The notes beneath the pieces were generated by a model that had not been told where the DNA came from, ran no database searches, and worked only from the letters and a program-made list of their open reading frames with translations. Below are positions 37,764 to 46,204 of a stretch of 64,000 bases of DNA, piece after piece. The stretch comes from Rhodohalobacter sp. 614A. GTDB lineage: Bacteria; Bacteroidota; Rhodothermia; Balneolales; Balneolaceae. Each line of letters opens with the position of its first letter. Positions within the stretch are counted from its first letter, which is position 1. The position numbers were made by a program, and so were the translations under genes. Location of the stretch: assembly GCF_021462415.1 (NCBI RefSeq), contig NZ_JAKEDS010000001.1:592273-656272 (forward strand), read 5' to 3'.

Positions 37764-37920
37764 GATTTATCTTTGGTTCCGCAGTTAGTGGATAATAGTA
37801 GCTGTAGACTCATCATTTGATCGTCAGATTCAAAAACTTATTTTTTTTATGTGTTTTTGTTTTCAGGTTTTTGAACAACAAACCACCAACAATGCACAAC
37901 ATCCAATAAATTTAAAAAGA

Positions 37921-37936
37921 TTGCTATCTTACTCTC
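37921..37936 (+). promoter_or_regulatory. weak candidate -7 element upstream of coaD
   Basis: TTGCTATCTT lies about 35 bases ahead of the coaD start. The same ten bases occur upstream of the FmdB-like gene (40571-40580), which raises the chance that it is a promoter element. No clear -33 box. Confidence 0.25.
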
Positions 37937-37964
37937 TCGCTACTAATCATTCAAATGTTTATCT

Positions 37965-38456
37965 ATGAACCACACAGCCATATATCCCGGTTCTTTTGAT
38001 CCGCTTACAAACGGACATCTCGACATCCTCAAACGGGGCGTTCAAATGTTCGACAAAGTGATTGTAACCGTGGCCGTAAACAACAAGAAAAAGGCTGTAT
38101 TTACAGGACAGGAGCGCGTTGAACTGATTAAAGAGGCCATAAAAGGCAAAGATTGGGCTGATAAAGTTGAGGTGGAACAATTTACCGGACTGTTGATTGA
38201 TTATGCCCGGAAAAAAGAGGTCAATGTTCTTCTACGCGGCGTCCGCCAGATTTCTGATTTTGAATACGAATTCAGAATGGCGCTCACAAATCGCCGGCTC
38301 GCTCCCGAAATTGATACGCTTTTCCTGATGCCTGATGAGCAACTTACCTTTATTTCGGCCACTATTGTTAAAGAAGTTGCCGAATGGAATGGAGATTTGA
38401 GCAGCTTTGTGCCAGACCATGTGGCGAAGGCTTTGAGAGAGAAGTACGGTCATTGA
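37965..38456 (+). CDS. coaD: pantetheine-phosphate adenylyltransferase
   Basis: The 163-residue protein carries all CoaD motifs: AIYPGSFDPLTNGHLDI with the T/HxGH nucleotidyl-transfer motif, LLRGVRQISDFEYEF, and FISATIVKEVA corresponding to the ISSTxVRE loop. It joins ATP and 4'-phosphopantetheine to give dephospho-CoA, the fourth step of coenzyme A synthesis. It sits 201 bases downstream of rsmD, the usual partner in many genomes. Confidence 0.96.
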   Translation: MNHTAIYPGSFDPLTNGHLDILKRGVQMFDKVIVTVAVNNKKKAVFTGQERVELIKEAIKGKDWADKVEVEQFTGLLIDYARKKEVNVLLRGVRQISDFEYEFRMALTNRRLAPEIDTLFLMPDEQLTFISATIVKEVAEWNGDLSSFVPDHVAKALREKYGH

Positions 38457-38506
38457 GAATTAAAGACCTTCTGAAATAACGTGCGTTAAAGATAAAAAGA
38501 CTCACA

Positions 38507-39247
38507 TTAAGATAGCTCATCCAACAACCGCTTTACCTGTAAATCCCCAAATCCGTAGATGCTTTCCCTCTTGTTGAATTCTCTGAAGATGGTTCCAAAA
38601 TCATCGGTTTTCAGCTCTTCTCGGATTTCAATCAGAGATTCTGTAGGTCTGCCATGATTGCCATTTGAAGGAATTCTATCGATGTGAGCCTGAATCGCCG
38701 GAAGGAGAAATGGAAGATCATTTTCCAATTCTTTGCCGATTTCCAACATCTCATCCGTTTTTTCCAACTGATACAGTTCCCAAAGTGCTGCAAGTTTCTC
38801 AATTTGGGTGAGCTTCCTCTTGTTTTCAAAAATGCCCAATAATTCAGCTTCGTTTAATCCTCCGAAGCCGAACCGGGTATGTATCTCCGGCCTGACAAGA
38901 TAGATGGAATACTCCTTTGAAGGATCTCTCAGCAAGCTACACACAAACCAAAAATTCACCTGGCAAAACAGGTCATCTTCAAACCATAGATTAATTTCTG
39001 CACCGTGTGGAAGGTTAGAGATTTTTTCAAATTCAGATGCTGTTTTCGGATAGTAATCTTCTTTTGTAAATCCTTCATAGTTCTCCGAAATGAACCGAGA
39101 ACGGGTTTCGAAAAGATTCTCCAAAGAATCTCCGTCTACAGGTCCATCCACCAAACATTCTCGAGCCACAATGATTTCACCCGGAATTTGTCTGGGAAAT
39201 TGTTCTTTGAGAGCATCTCCATTTAAAATGTGGTATTGAGTGATCAT
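38507..39247 (-). CDS. DUF1835 domain-containing protein
   Basis: The protein begins at the ATG at 39247 (MITQYHILNGDAL), ten codons inside the longer open frame, because DUF1835 starts with this IlvGD-like strand. The domain contains ARECLVDGPVDGDSL and WFEDDLFCQVNFWFVCSLL. The C-terminal half is helical and ends with a winged-like segment (FGDLQVKRLLDEL). Function unknown; in other genomes DUF1835 proteins occur beside DUF3658. It is convergent with coaD. Confidence 0.8.
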   Translation of the reverse strand: MITQYHILNGDALKEQFPRQIPGEIIVARECLVDGPVDGDSLENLFETRSRFISENYEGFTKEDYYPKTASEFEKISNLPHGAEINLWFEDDLFCQVNFWFVCSLLRDPSKEYSIYLVRPEIHTRFGFGGLNEAELLGIFENKRKLTQIEKLAALWELYQLEKTDEMLEIGKELENDLPFLLPAIQAHIDRIPSNGNHGRPTESLIEIREELKTDDFGTIFREFNKRESIYGFGDLQVKRLLDELS

Positions 39248-39374
39248 AAAATTGAAAATGAATGAAGTCAAACTCAAAATATAATGGAATTCATATTAGA
39301 AAATGCTGAATTCCGTAAATCCTTTTGGTAACTTTCAGATTGGTAAATTTCGGAAAAATCTTAAAATCAATAAA

Positions 39375-40568
39375 ATGATCTCAAAAAGAGCTCAAAACGT
39401 ATCACCATCACAAACCATGAAAGTCTCGGGCAGGGCGAAAGAACTTGCACGGGAAGGAAAGTCTATCATCTCATTAAGCGCCGGCGAACCGGATTTTAAA
39501 ACACCGGCTCACATTTGCAACGCGGCTATTGATGCCATCACCGAAGGATTTCACGGCTACACGATGAATACCGGTATGCCCGAATTACGGGAAGCGATCA
39601 GTGAAAAACTAAAACGGGAAAATCGCATTGACATCCCGCCATCACAAATTGTACTCTCAAACGGCGCAAAGCAGTCCGTAGGATTTACCCTGCTGGCAAC
39701 GATTGATAAAGGAGATGAAGTGATTATTCCGGCTCCATATTGGGTTTCTTATCCCGAGATGGTGAAACTGGCTGAAGGCGATCCGGTAATTGTAAACACA
39801 CAATTTTCCAATAATTACAAGCTGACAGCCGAGCAGCTTGAAGAAGCTCTGACCGATAAAACCAAAGCAATCATTCTGTGCTCGCCATCGAACCCAACGG
39901 GCTCATGCTACACCCGCAACGAGCTAAAAGAGCTGGCTTCTGTTTTGGATGAATATCCCGATGTGATCATTCTTTCGGATGAGATCTACGAATATATCGT
40001 TTTTGAGGGCGAGCATGTGAGCATACTAAATGCAGCTCCTCATCTCAAAGACCGCACTGTGGTGATCAATGGATTTTCGAAAGGGTTTGCCATGACCGGC
40101 TGGCGACTCGGTTATATGGCAGGGCCAAAACCCATTGCCGATGCCGTTGCAAAAATCCAAAGCCAGGAAACCTCGGCCCCATCTTCCATTTCCCAAAAAG
40201 CGGGACTTGCCGCATATACCGGCACCATGAAGCCCGTTGAGGATATGAAAGCAGCTTTTAAAAAACGTCGTGATTATATTGTACAGGCATTGCAGGCTAT
40301 TGAAGGTGTTGAATGCTTTACGCCATCCGGCGCTTTTTATGTGTTTCCTGATGTTCACGTTTTCCTGGGCAAATCAACCCCGGACGGAAACGTAATTGAA
40401 ACCACAACCGATCTGGCAATCTACCTGCTTGAAGAGTTTGGAGTGGCTACTGTACCCGGTGATGCATTTGGCGAACCGAGTGGGTTACGCCTCAGTTATG
40501 CCGCCTCCATGGACGATCTTGAGGAAGCGATGGTCAGAATCAGCAAGGGGTTGTCCTCTTTATCATAA
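39375..40568 (+). CDS. aspC: pyridoxal-phosphate-dependent aspartate aminotransferase
   Basis: The family start is MISKRAQNVSPSQTM, 24 codons into the open frame. It is a fold-type I class Ib aminotransferase of about 397 residues. SAGEPDFKTPAHI, SNGAKQSV, PAPYWVSYPEM, CSPSNPTG and SDEIYEY bind the cofactor and substrate. Lys236 in FSKGFAMTGWRLGY forms the Schiff base, and the Arg that holds the alpha-carboxylate is in SGLRLSYA near the end. It transfers the amino group between aspartate and 2-oxoglutarate; related members also act on prephenate. Confidence 0.9.
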   Translation: MISKRAQNVSPSQTMKVSGRAKELAREGKSIISLSAGEPDFKTPAHICNAAIDAITEGFHGYTMNTGMPELREAISEKLKRENRIDIPPSQIVLSNGAKQSVGFTLLATIDKGDEVIIPAPYWVSYPEMVKLAEGDPVIVNTQFSNNYKLTAEQLEEALTDKTKAIILCSPSNPTGSCYTRNELKELASVLDEYPDVIILSDEIYEYIVFEGEHVSILNAAPHLKDRTVVINGFSKGFAMTGWRLGYMAGPKPIADAVAKIQSQETSAPSSISQKAGLAAYTGTMKPVEDMKAAFKKRRDYIVQALQAIEGVECFTPSGAFYVFPDVHVFLGKSTPDGNVIETTTDLAIYLLEEFGVATVPGDAFGEPSGLRLSYAASMDDLEEAMVRISKGLSSLS

Positions 40569-40574
40569 CGTTGC

Positions 40575-40582
40575 TATCTTTG
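40575..40582 (+). promoter_or_regulatory. candidate -7 box TATCTTTG
   Basis: TATCTTTG fits TAnnTTTG; a TTG about 21 bases upstream could be part of a -33 box. It lies about 110 bases ahead of the FmdB-like gene. Confidence 0.3.
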
Positions 40583-40689
40583 TGGGTAACTTTTTTCTAA
40601 ATACATCTGTCAGGATGGTAATAAAATAAGGTTTGGCACATTTTATGCTTAGAGTGTGACGTAACTACTCAATAAGACAATTTTTAATT

Positions 40690-40965
40690 ATGCCAACATA
40701 CGAATACAAACGTGAAGACGGATCCGTGTTTGAAATCACACAAAGCATCAACGACGATCCTCTTGAAACATGTCCAACCACAGGCCAGCCAGTAAAACGC
40801 ATCATCTCCGGCGGCGGCGGTGTAGTCTACAAAGGCACAGGCTGGTACGTAACGGATTACAAGAACGGTGCTCACAAAAACATCAACAATTCTGAACCAA
40901 AAACTTCAGGAAAAACTGATTCAACAGAATCTAAAGCGAAAGACTCCAAAGATTCCAAGGAGTAA
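40690..40965 (+). CDS. FmdB-like small protein with degenerate zinc ribbon
   Basis: The 91-residue protein has the FmdB/YfgJ-type frame MPTYEYKREDGSVFEITQ and CPTTGQPVKRIISGGGG, followed by YKGTGWYVTDYK. Of the four cysteines of the usual ribbon only one remains (CPTTG); the first CxxC is replaced by RED, so it cannot bind zinc in the normal way. The tail is low-complexity, rich in Lys, Ser and Glu. It is the first gene of a unit with GbsR and YraN. A regulatory or RNA-binding role is often suggested for the family, without proof. Confidence 0.75.
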   Translation: MPTYEYKREDGSVFEITQSINDDPLETCPTTGQPVKRIISGGGGVVYKGTGWYVTDYKNGAHKNINNSEPKTSGKTDSTESKAKDSKDSKE

Positions 40966-40967
40966 CA

Positions 40968-41555
40968 GTGGAACAAAACGATTCCCTAAAATCAGACACA
41001 CACCAGCAAGCCATCGACCAGTTTGTACTTCTCTGGGGTGAGATGGCTTCTGCCTGGGGAATCAACAAAACGATGGCTCAGATTCACGCACTGCTCTATG
41101 CCGAGAGCGAACCGCTGGATACGGATGCGATCATGAAACAGTTGTCGATCAGCCGGGGAAATGCCAACATGAATCTCCGGAATCTGCTGCATTGGCAACT
41201 GGTTCAAAAAGTACATTATAAGGGTGAGCGGCGTGATTTTTATACGGCCGAAAAAGATGTTTGGAATATCGTGGCCATCCTGATCCGGGAACGTCATCAG
41301 CGCGAAATTGAGCCGATTAAAGACAATCTCACAAAAACTCTCGAATTTTTTGAGGAGGACAGTTCTGATGAACAAACCGAAGCCGAATTCAAGGAAAGGC
41401 TCGAAAATTTTATCGAATTCCTGGAAATGTTCGATCGGTTCACAAAAGCCTTACTTCCATACATCAACAAGAAAAACCTGACGTTTCTGAAGCACCTTGT
41501 AAAACTGGCCGAAGCCCATCAATCACTGAAGGGAAACAAGCCGGTTAAAGAGTGA
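40968..41555 (+). CDS. GbsR/MarR-type transcriptional regulator
   Basis: The 195-residue protein has a winged-helix domain (about 15-100, IHALLYAESEPLDTDAIMK and ISRGNANMNLRNLLHW) and a helical dimer segment. GbsR regulators respond to osmolytes such as choline or betaine in some bacteria. The start is GTG at 40968, the AAGGAG ribosome binding site overlapping the end of the FmdB-like gene (stop at 40963-40965). No target operator was identified. Confidence 0.85.
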   Translation: MEQNDSLKSDTHQQAIDQFVLLWGEMASAWGINKTMAQIHALLYAESEPLDTDAIMKQLSISRGNANMNLRNLLHWQLVQKVHYKGERRDFYTAEKDVWNIVAILIRERHQREIEPIKDNLTKTLEFFEEDSSDEQTEAEFKERLENFIEFLEMFDRFTKALLPYINKKNLTFLKHLVKLAEAHQSLKGNKPVKE

Positions 41556-41559
41556 TCTT

Positions 41560-41922
41560 ATGAGCAAGAGCCATCGAAAAATTGGCGATGAGGGAGAAGA
41601 TATTGCCGTTGCTTATCTTGAAGCGAAAGGCTGGCACATTATTGACCGAAACTATTTTTTTGAGAAAGCCGAAGTTGATATTGTAGCCACGGACGGAACC
41701 TTTATCATTTTTGTAGAAGTAAAATTGCGGTCGGGTATTTTTTTCGGAAGGCCGGAAGAATTTGTCACCCCCGGAAAAGAAAAAAACATTAAGAAAGCAG
41801 CCGAAGCCTGGGTTTACGAACGAAAAATGGAAACGGCTATGGTACGCTTTGATATTATCGCCATTGTTCAAAAAAAGGGCGGGGAATCGGAAATTTCTCA
41901 TTTTGAAGACGCCTTCAGGTAG
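41560..41922 (+). CDS. YraN family (UPF0102) nuclease-fold protein
   Basis: The 120-residue protein has the UPF0102 hallmarks GDEGEDIAVAYLEAKGW, AEVDIVATDG and FVEVKLR, the last two being a PD-(D/E)xK nuclease core. The biological role is not settled; family members are near-universal. It follows GbsR by four bases. Confidence 0.9.
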   Translation: MSKSHRKIGDEGEDIAVAYLEAKGWHIIDRNYFFEKAEVDIVATDGTFIIFVEVKLRSGIFFGRPEEFVTPGKEKNIKKAAEAWVYERKMETAMVRFDIIAIVQKKGGESEISHFEDAFR

Positions 41923-41982
41923 CTCTTTATTGACGGTTCTATCACCATATATTATATGTATTGAGAAATTGTAGGAATTAAA

Positions 41983-42744
41983 ATGGCTGCCAGACAACGG
42001 TTTACTTTTATCGAATACCTCCGGAGTGCACTATCCATTTTGCTGTTTTTTGTACTTCTTTTGATTTTTACGCCGGTCATCTTCGTACTTTTAATTCTCT
42101 CTTTTGGCAGGCTGACCAATTTTGTCATAGAACGAATTGCCCCGGCCATTGCTATTCCCGTATTACGAGTTGCCGGAATCAATTTCAGGATCAAAAAATA
42201 TGTAGATCCTATTCCCGCTCCGGCTGTTTATATCGTTAATCATAGTTCCACTCTCGACCTTCTTACCATTCTTGCCCTCGGGCTTCCAAAAGCCCGTTTT
42301 GTAGCCAAATGGCAACTTCAGTACAATCCCATTTTTTTCGTATTGGGTCATCTTACGGGCCAGGTTTTTATCCGCCGCGAACATTCTGACAAAGCCGTGG
42401 AAACCCTGAAAAAGAATGTGGATCGAATCAAAAAAAATAATTTATCTATCATGCTGGCCCCGGAAGGTTCGAGGAAACACCGCGGTATTATTGGCCCATT
42501 TAAAAAAGGCCCTTTCCGGATGGCTATGGATTTGGGATATCCCATTGTGCCGATCTATTTTGAAGGCAACCGGGAATTAAGTACCGAGGATTTTTTAATC
42601 ACTAAATCGGGAACATGCACCGCCCATATTCATCCAGCTATCGATACATCCGGATGGTCGATGGAAAAACTGGACATTCATATTTATGATATTCGCAATC
42701 TTTACCTGAAATGGGCCGGTGTAGAAAATGATGAGATTGTGTAA
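41983..42744 (+). CDS. plsC: 1-acylglycerol-3-phosphate O-acyltransferase
   Basis: A 253-residue protein with an N-terminal membrane segment (LLFFVLLLIFTPVIFVLLIL) and the acyltransferase motifs NHSSTLD (HX4D) and APEGSRKHRG. It adds the second acyl chain to lysophosphatidic acid on the inner face of the membrane in phospholipid synthesis. Other lysophospholipid acceptors are possible. AGGAA precedes the start. Confidence 0.88.
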   Translation: MAARQRFTFIEYLRSALSILLFFVLLLIFTPVIFVLLILSFGRLTNFVIERIAPAIAIPVLRVAGINFRIKKYVDPIPAPAVYIVNHSSTLDLLTILALGLPKARFVAKWQLQYNPIFFVLGHLTGQVFIRREHSDKAVETLKKNVDRIKKNNLSIMLAPEGSRKHRGIIGPFKKGPFRMAMDLGYPIVPIYFEGNRELSTEDFLITKSGTCTAHIHPAIDTSGWSMEKLDIHIYDIRNLYLKWAGVENDEIV

Positions 42745-42840
42745 AGCAATCGCTCATTATTATTTTATTGCATACATTTAAAGCTAATTATCATCCATAT
42801 ATTCTAGTACCGTCTACCCATTGATCTAATTTTTTAGGAC

Positions 42841-45198
42841 ATGAAAATCTCAATAAACGAGAATAGCACTGCTGAATTTTCTGAACGTATTCAACTCAAA
42901 TCAAAGAAGGGGATAACAACTTCGAATGCCGATTTTTTTGCGGCAAACCTGGGCTCACATGTGGAAGAAAATGAGACCCGTTTCCTGCTTTGGCATCCTA
43001 AAATCAAGGAAACCAAACAAGTATTCATTGACTTTTACCTGCCGGATATTGACCTACTATTCGACAAGCCGGAACAGCATACCACGATGACTTACTATCG
43101 GTTTGAAACAACGTGTGTGGATGATTTTTCTCTTGTTGTTATGAATAATCTGCCGGTTGGAAATCGAAATCATTTTGGTGCTTTTTACCAATTTATTTTC
43201 ATGTCTGATGAGGGTGAAGAAACCATTGTTCGCGACCCCATGGCGTGGTCTATGCCGTACGGAATTAATGCCCCGGCTGAGGTTTATGATGTCAATTCTG
43301 TACTTTCTGCAAGAAAGGATAAAGAGTATTTTGAAAATCTTCGCAACAGTTTCAAGACAGAAGAAACCAACAGGGTTCAGCCATCCACAAATTTACTCGA
43401 AATTCATACCGGAACCGCCACAATGGATGGCACACTCGGCTCTCTTGCCAATCGCTATAAACAGATTGCAACAGCGCTTGGAAATGGCGAACAACTCTCT
43501 CCTGATGAAAAAAACCTGATTGGGTTCGACGGTATCGAATTAATGCCTGTGGATCCTGTGATTGAACATCCGGAGAGCACTGCTTTCTGGAGTACAATCC
43601 AGACTCCTGAAGAAAATGGCACTGAAATTACACTTCACATCCGCAAACCGAATGTTACAAATTGGGGATATGACATTGTTATTTTCGGATCGGCAGCGGT
43701 CAATCCGTCTATTCTTTCAACAGGCCGCCCGCATGAACTTCTTGACTTGATTGAAACTCTTCACAATTTCCCAAATGGACCTAAAAAGGTAGTTCTGGAT
43801 GTGGTTTACGGACACGCTGACAATCAGTCCGTAGACTTATTGCCGGAAGAGTTTTTTGCCGGTCCCGGTATTTATGGGCAAAATGTAAATATCAAACATC
43901 CATTGGTTCGAGCCGCCATTCTCGAAATGCAGCGACGTAAAATGAACTGGGGATTCGACGGCATTCGTGTAGACAGTGCTCACGATTTTAAATACTATGT
44001 TGCCGAGTTTGACGAGGTTCATTATGACGATGAATTTCTGAAAGAGATGAGCGAAGTGGAACAAACCGTTGCGGGAGTTTCTTACAAGCCCTGGATGATT
44101 TTTGAAGACGGCCGGCCATGGCCCCGAACTGATTGGGAGCTGGCCTGCACCTATCGCGTGGTTACCGAAAAGCAGAAACATCCGTATCAATGGTCACCCA
44201 TGATTTTTGCCTATAATACGCCTTATAATTACACGTATTGGGTATCAAAGTGGTGGCGCCTGAAAGAACAGTTTGAGTACGGAGACAAATGGATTACCGG
44301 GTACGCCAATCACGATACCATGCGGCGGGGCATCCAGGCAAACCCGGAAACGGTTAACATAAATTTTCTTCTGGGTAACTCCCTGAAGATGGTGATGATC
44401 AATGCCTATAACAATCCGTCAACCACACTGTTGATGAATGCTTTTTTGCCCGGGGTTCCGATGGATTTTGTTCAGGCGCTCGGCAATACGCCGTGGAGCT
44501 TTTTCAGAAATACGGATGCTAAATTTGCGATTAAAGTCGCAGCTGAAGATGCTTATTTCACCGAGTGGCAAATCACAGATATTGAATATCGTAATTCACG
44601 CTTCTTTAAAAAGTTGAAGAATCTCGGTTTCCGAAACCTCGAAGATCTGCGACGTTTTGCCAAGGCACTTCTGAGTTTTGTGAGAGTCACCGATTACGAT
44701 CCTGAAAATATTGTTGACCTCATCAATCAAACCAAACCATCTTTTAAACCGGCTGAATGGTCGTTGGAAAAACTGAATGAGTACGCTGAATCCTGGATGA
44801 CCGACATTCACGAATATTGCAATGCCGATATGCAGGCAGATTACATGGATGTGAAAAAGTCGGACTTTAATTTAAGTACCCGGGAGTACCGGCTTAAAAA
44901 TGGCTGGTTGAATAACAGTTTTACATCAGCCGACTTCTTAAAATACAGGGAGCCTGTTGAAGGAGCCGTTATTTATTATGGACATCGGAAGAACCCTGAA
45001 ACCGGAAAAGAGTTGATTTTTATCGCGAATATGGAAGGTCAGTCTCGGCAAATAACTCCTGTAAACCTTGACCTCCCAATAAACAACCCGAACGAGTGGG
45101 AAGTGGCTTTAGCAACGCCATCTGTTCGGGCTCGGAAAATTGATCAGCCTATTCGTTTATCTATTTCTCAGGGAATTCTTTTTGAAAAAAAAGTATAG
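42841..45198 (+). CDS. GH13 family hydrolase, probable glucosylglycerol hydrolase
   Basis: The 785-residue protein has a beta-sandwich-like N-terminal part (about 1-220) and a TIM-barrel with all GH13 catalytic motifs: DVVYGHADN (about 319), GFDGIRVDSAH with nucleophile Asp378, FEDGRPWP with acid/base Glu422 and YANHD with Asp492. Overall similarity is to the GghA-type glucosylglycerol hydrolases of cyanobacteria, which degrade the compatible solute glucosylglycerol when salt stress ends. This assignment is from memory of the family and the length; a sucrose or trehalose role cannot be excluded. It is a single-gene unit. Confidence 0.6.
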   Translation: MKISINENSTAEFSERIQLKSKKGITTSNADFFAANLGSHVEENETRFLLWHPKIKETKQVFIDFYLPDIDLLFDKPEQHTTMTYYRFETTCVDDFSLVVMNNLPVGNRNHFGAFYQFIFMSDEGEETIVRDPMAWSMPYGINAPAEVYDVNSVLSARKDKEYFENLRNSFKTEETNRVQPSTNLLEIHTGTATMDGTLGSLANRYKQIATALGNGEQLSPDEKNLIGFDGIELMPVDPVIEHPESTAFWSTIQTPEENGTEITLHIRKPNVTNWGYDIVIFGSAAVNPSILSTGRPHELLDLIETLHNFPNGPKKVVLDVVYGHADNQSVDLLPEEFFAGPGIYGQNVNIKHPLVRAAILEMQRRKMNWGFDGIRVDSAHDFKYYVAEFDEVHYDDEFLKEMSEVEQTVAGVSYKPWMIFEDGRPWPRTDWELACTYRVVTEKQKHPYQWSPMIFAYNTPYNYTYWVSKWWRLKEQFEYGDKWITGYANHDTMRRGIQANPETVNINFLLGNSLKMVMINAYNNPSTTLLMNAFLPGVPMDFVQALGNTPWSFFRNTDAKFAIKVAAEDAYFTEWQITDIEYRNSRFFKKLKNLGFRNLEDLRRFAKALLSFVRVTDYDPENIVDLINQTKPSFKPAEWSLEKLNEYAESWMTDIHEYCNADMQADYMDVKKSDFNLSTREYRLKNGWLNNSFTSADFLKYREPVEGAVIYYGHRKNPETGKELIFIANMEGQSRQITPVNLDLPINNPNEWEVALATPSVRARKIDQPIRLSISQGILFEKKV

Positions 45199-45237
45199 GA
45201 TAAGATCGTTTCTTTTTAATAAAGTATATGCAAAAAT

Positions 45238-45489
45238 CTATTTTTCTCTGTAGAAATATATTTTTTTATTGGAAGCGTCTTTACCACTCTTAATCTTCAC
45301 ATTATTCTCTTGATTGTACTGATAAACCGCTGTTCTCATTGAATTTACACTTTTATCATTTGTATATGAAACTTCAACAGCCTGTCCACCTGGTTCCAGC
45401 TTATCCAAAGCATCCATAAGTGGCTTGAATTTGGAAGATCGCCTCTTGCTTGATTTAATTTGGGTTCTTTTCACAAACTTTATATTCAT
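45238..45489 (-). CDS. small basic hypothetical protein
   Basis: An 83-residue protein with a very basic N-terminus (VKRTQIKSSKRRSSKFK). The rest reads as alternating strands and helices ending YFYREK. No family recognised. The charge and size would fit a nucleic-acid-binding protein, but there is no direct evidence. Codon use resembles the neighbours and the gap to the following gene is AT-rich. Confidence 0.55.
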   Translation of the reverse strand: MNIKFVKRTQIKSSKRRSSKFKPLMDALDKLEPGGQAVEVSYTNDKSVNSMRTAVYQYNQENNVKIKSGKDASNKKIYFYREK

Positions 45490-45758
45490 AACTAAACAAT
45501 AACTTTACTTTTTTTAAGAACTTATTTAAGACTCGACAATATTAGATCATCTATTTCTTGAAAGGAAAAAAGAAAATAATATTTTCCTAAACCTATTTCA
45601 ATCGTTGAAAATTAAAATTACCTCCATAAATATTATTCATGAATTTTTGATAGAAAAGTTGTATAAAATCCTGACTAATTAGCTACACCCGAACATAGTT
45701 CGTAACGGGTTATTCATTATTCTTACAAACACATACATTTTAATTTTAAAATTATAAT

Positions 45759-46148
45759 ATGCTTGAAACTACAAGACATAATTATAGATTAATTACTATT
45801 CTGATTTCAACGCTTGGAGCAGGAATTCCACTTTGGACAACAAACAGACGCCAAATTGACTTTGCTGACACCGAATTCCTCCTTACATGGGTTGGTATTG
45901 GGTTGTTGGCCTCACTGGTTGTTCGTTTTGTGGTAAACTTAAAAATACGTGATATGATTGGCTGTTTCTCTATTGGGTATGTTATAGCCGTTGTGCTTCA
46001 TTTTGTGAGCTCCATACTTGTAGATAATTATGTACAGGCAAGGTTTGAACTCTCTTTATTACTTGCAATTCTTGTAGGGGCTCTTTCGGGATGGCTTGGA
46101 TCCCTGATGTGGATGGGACTCAGGAAGAGTAATGGGAAAAAAGCATAA
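45759..46148 (+). CDS. hypothetical four-helix membrane protein
   Basis: A 129-residue protein with about four hydrophobic helices (ITILISTLGAGIPLW, LLTWVGIGLLASLVVRFVV, MIGCFSIGYVIAVVLHFV and LSLLLAILVGALSGWLGS). It ends in a basic tail. No domain is recognised. It is convergent with the InlB-repeat lipoprotein and shares a terminator with it. The upstream 269-base gap is AT-rich and empty. Confidence 0.6.
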   Translation: MLETTRHNYRLITILISTLGAGIPLWTTNRRQIDFADTEFLLTWVGIGLLASLVVRFVVNLKIRDMIGCFSIGYVIAVVLHFVSSILVDNYVQARFELSLLLAILVGALSGWLGSLMWMGLRKSNGKKA

Positions 46149-46149
46149 A

Positions 46150-46184
46150 AAATGCACAATCTCAGTCTCTGAAATTGTGCATTT
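46150..46184. terminator. bidirectional terminator hairpin
   Basis: AAATGCACAAT (46150-46160) and ATTGTGCATTT (46174-46184) form an 11-bp perfect stem between two convergent genes, flanked by A on one side and T on the other. Confidence 0.7.
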
Positions 46185-46204
46185 CCAGATATATTTAGTG
46201 CGGC

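Noticed and set aside
41946-41958. CATATATTATATG palindrome between yraN and plsC
   Set aside because: Too short and AT-rich to separate from chance; no second copy found.
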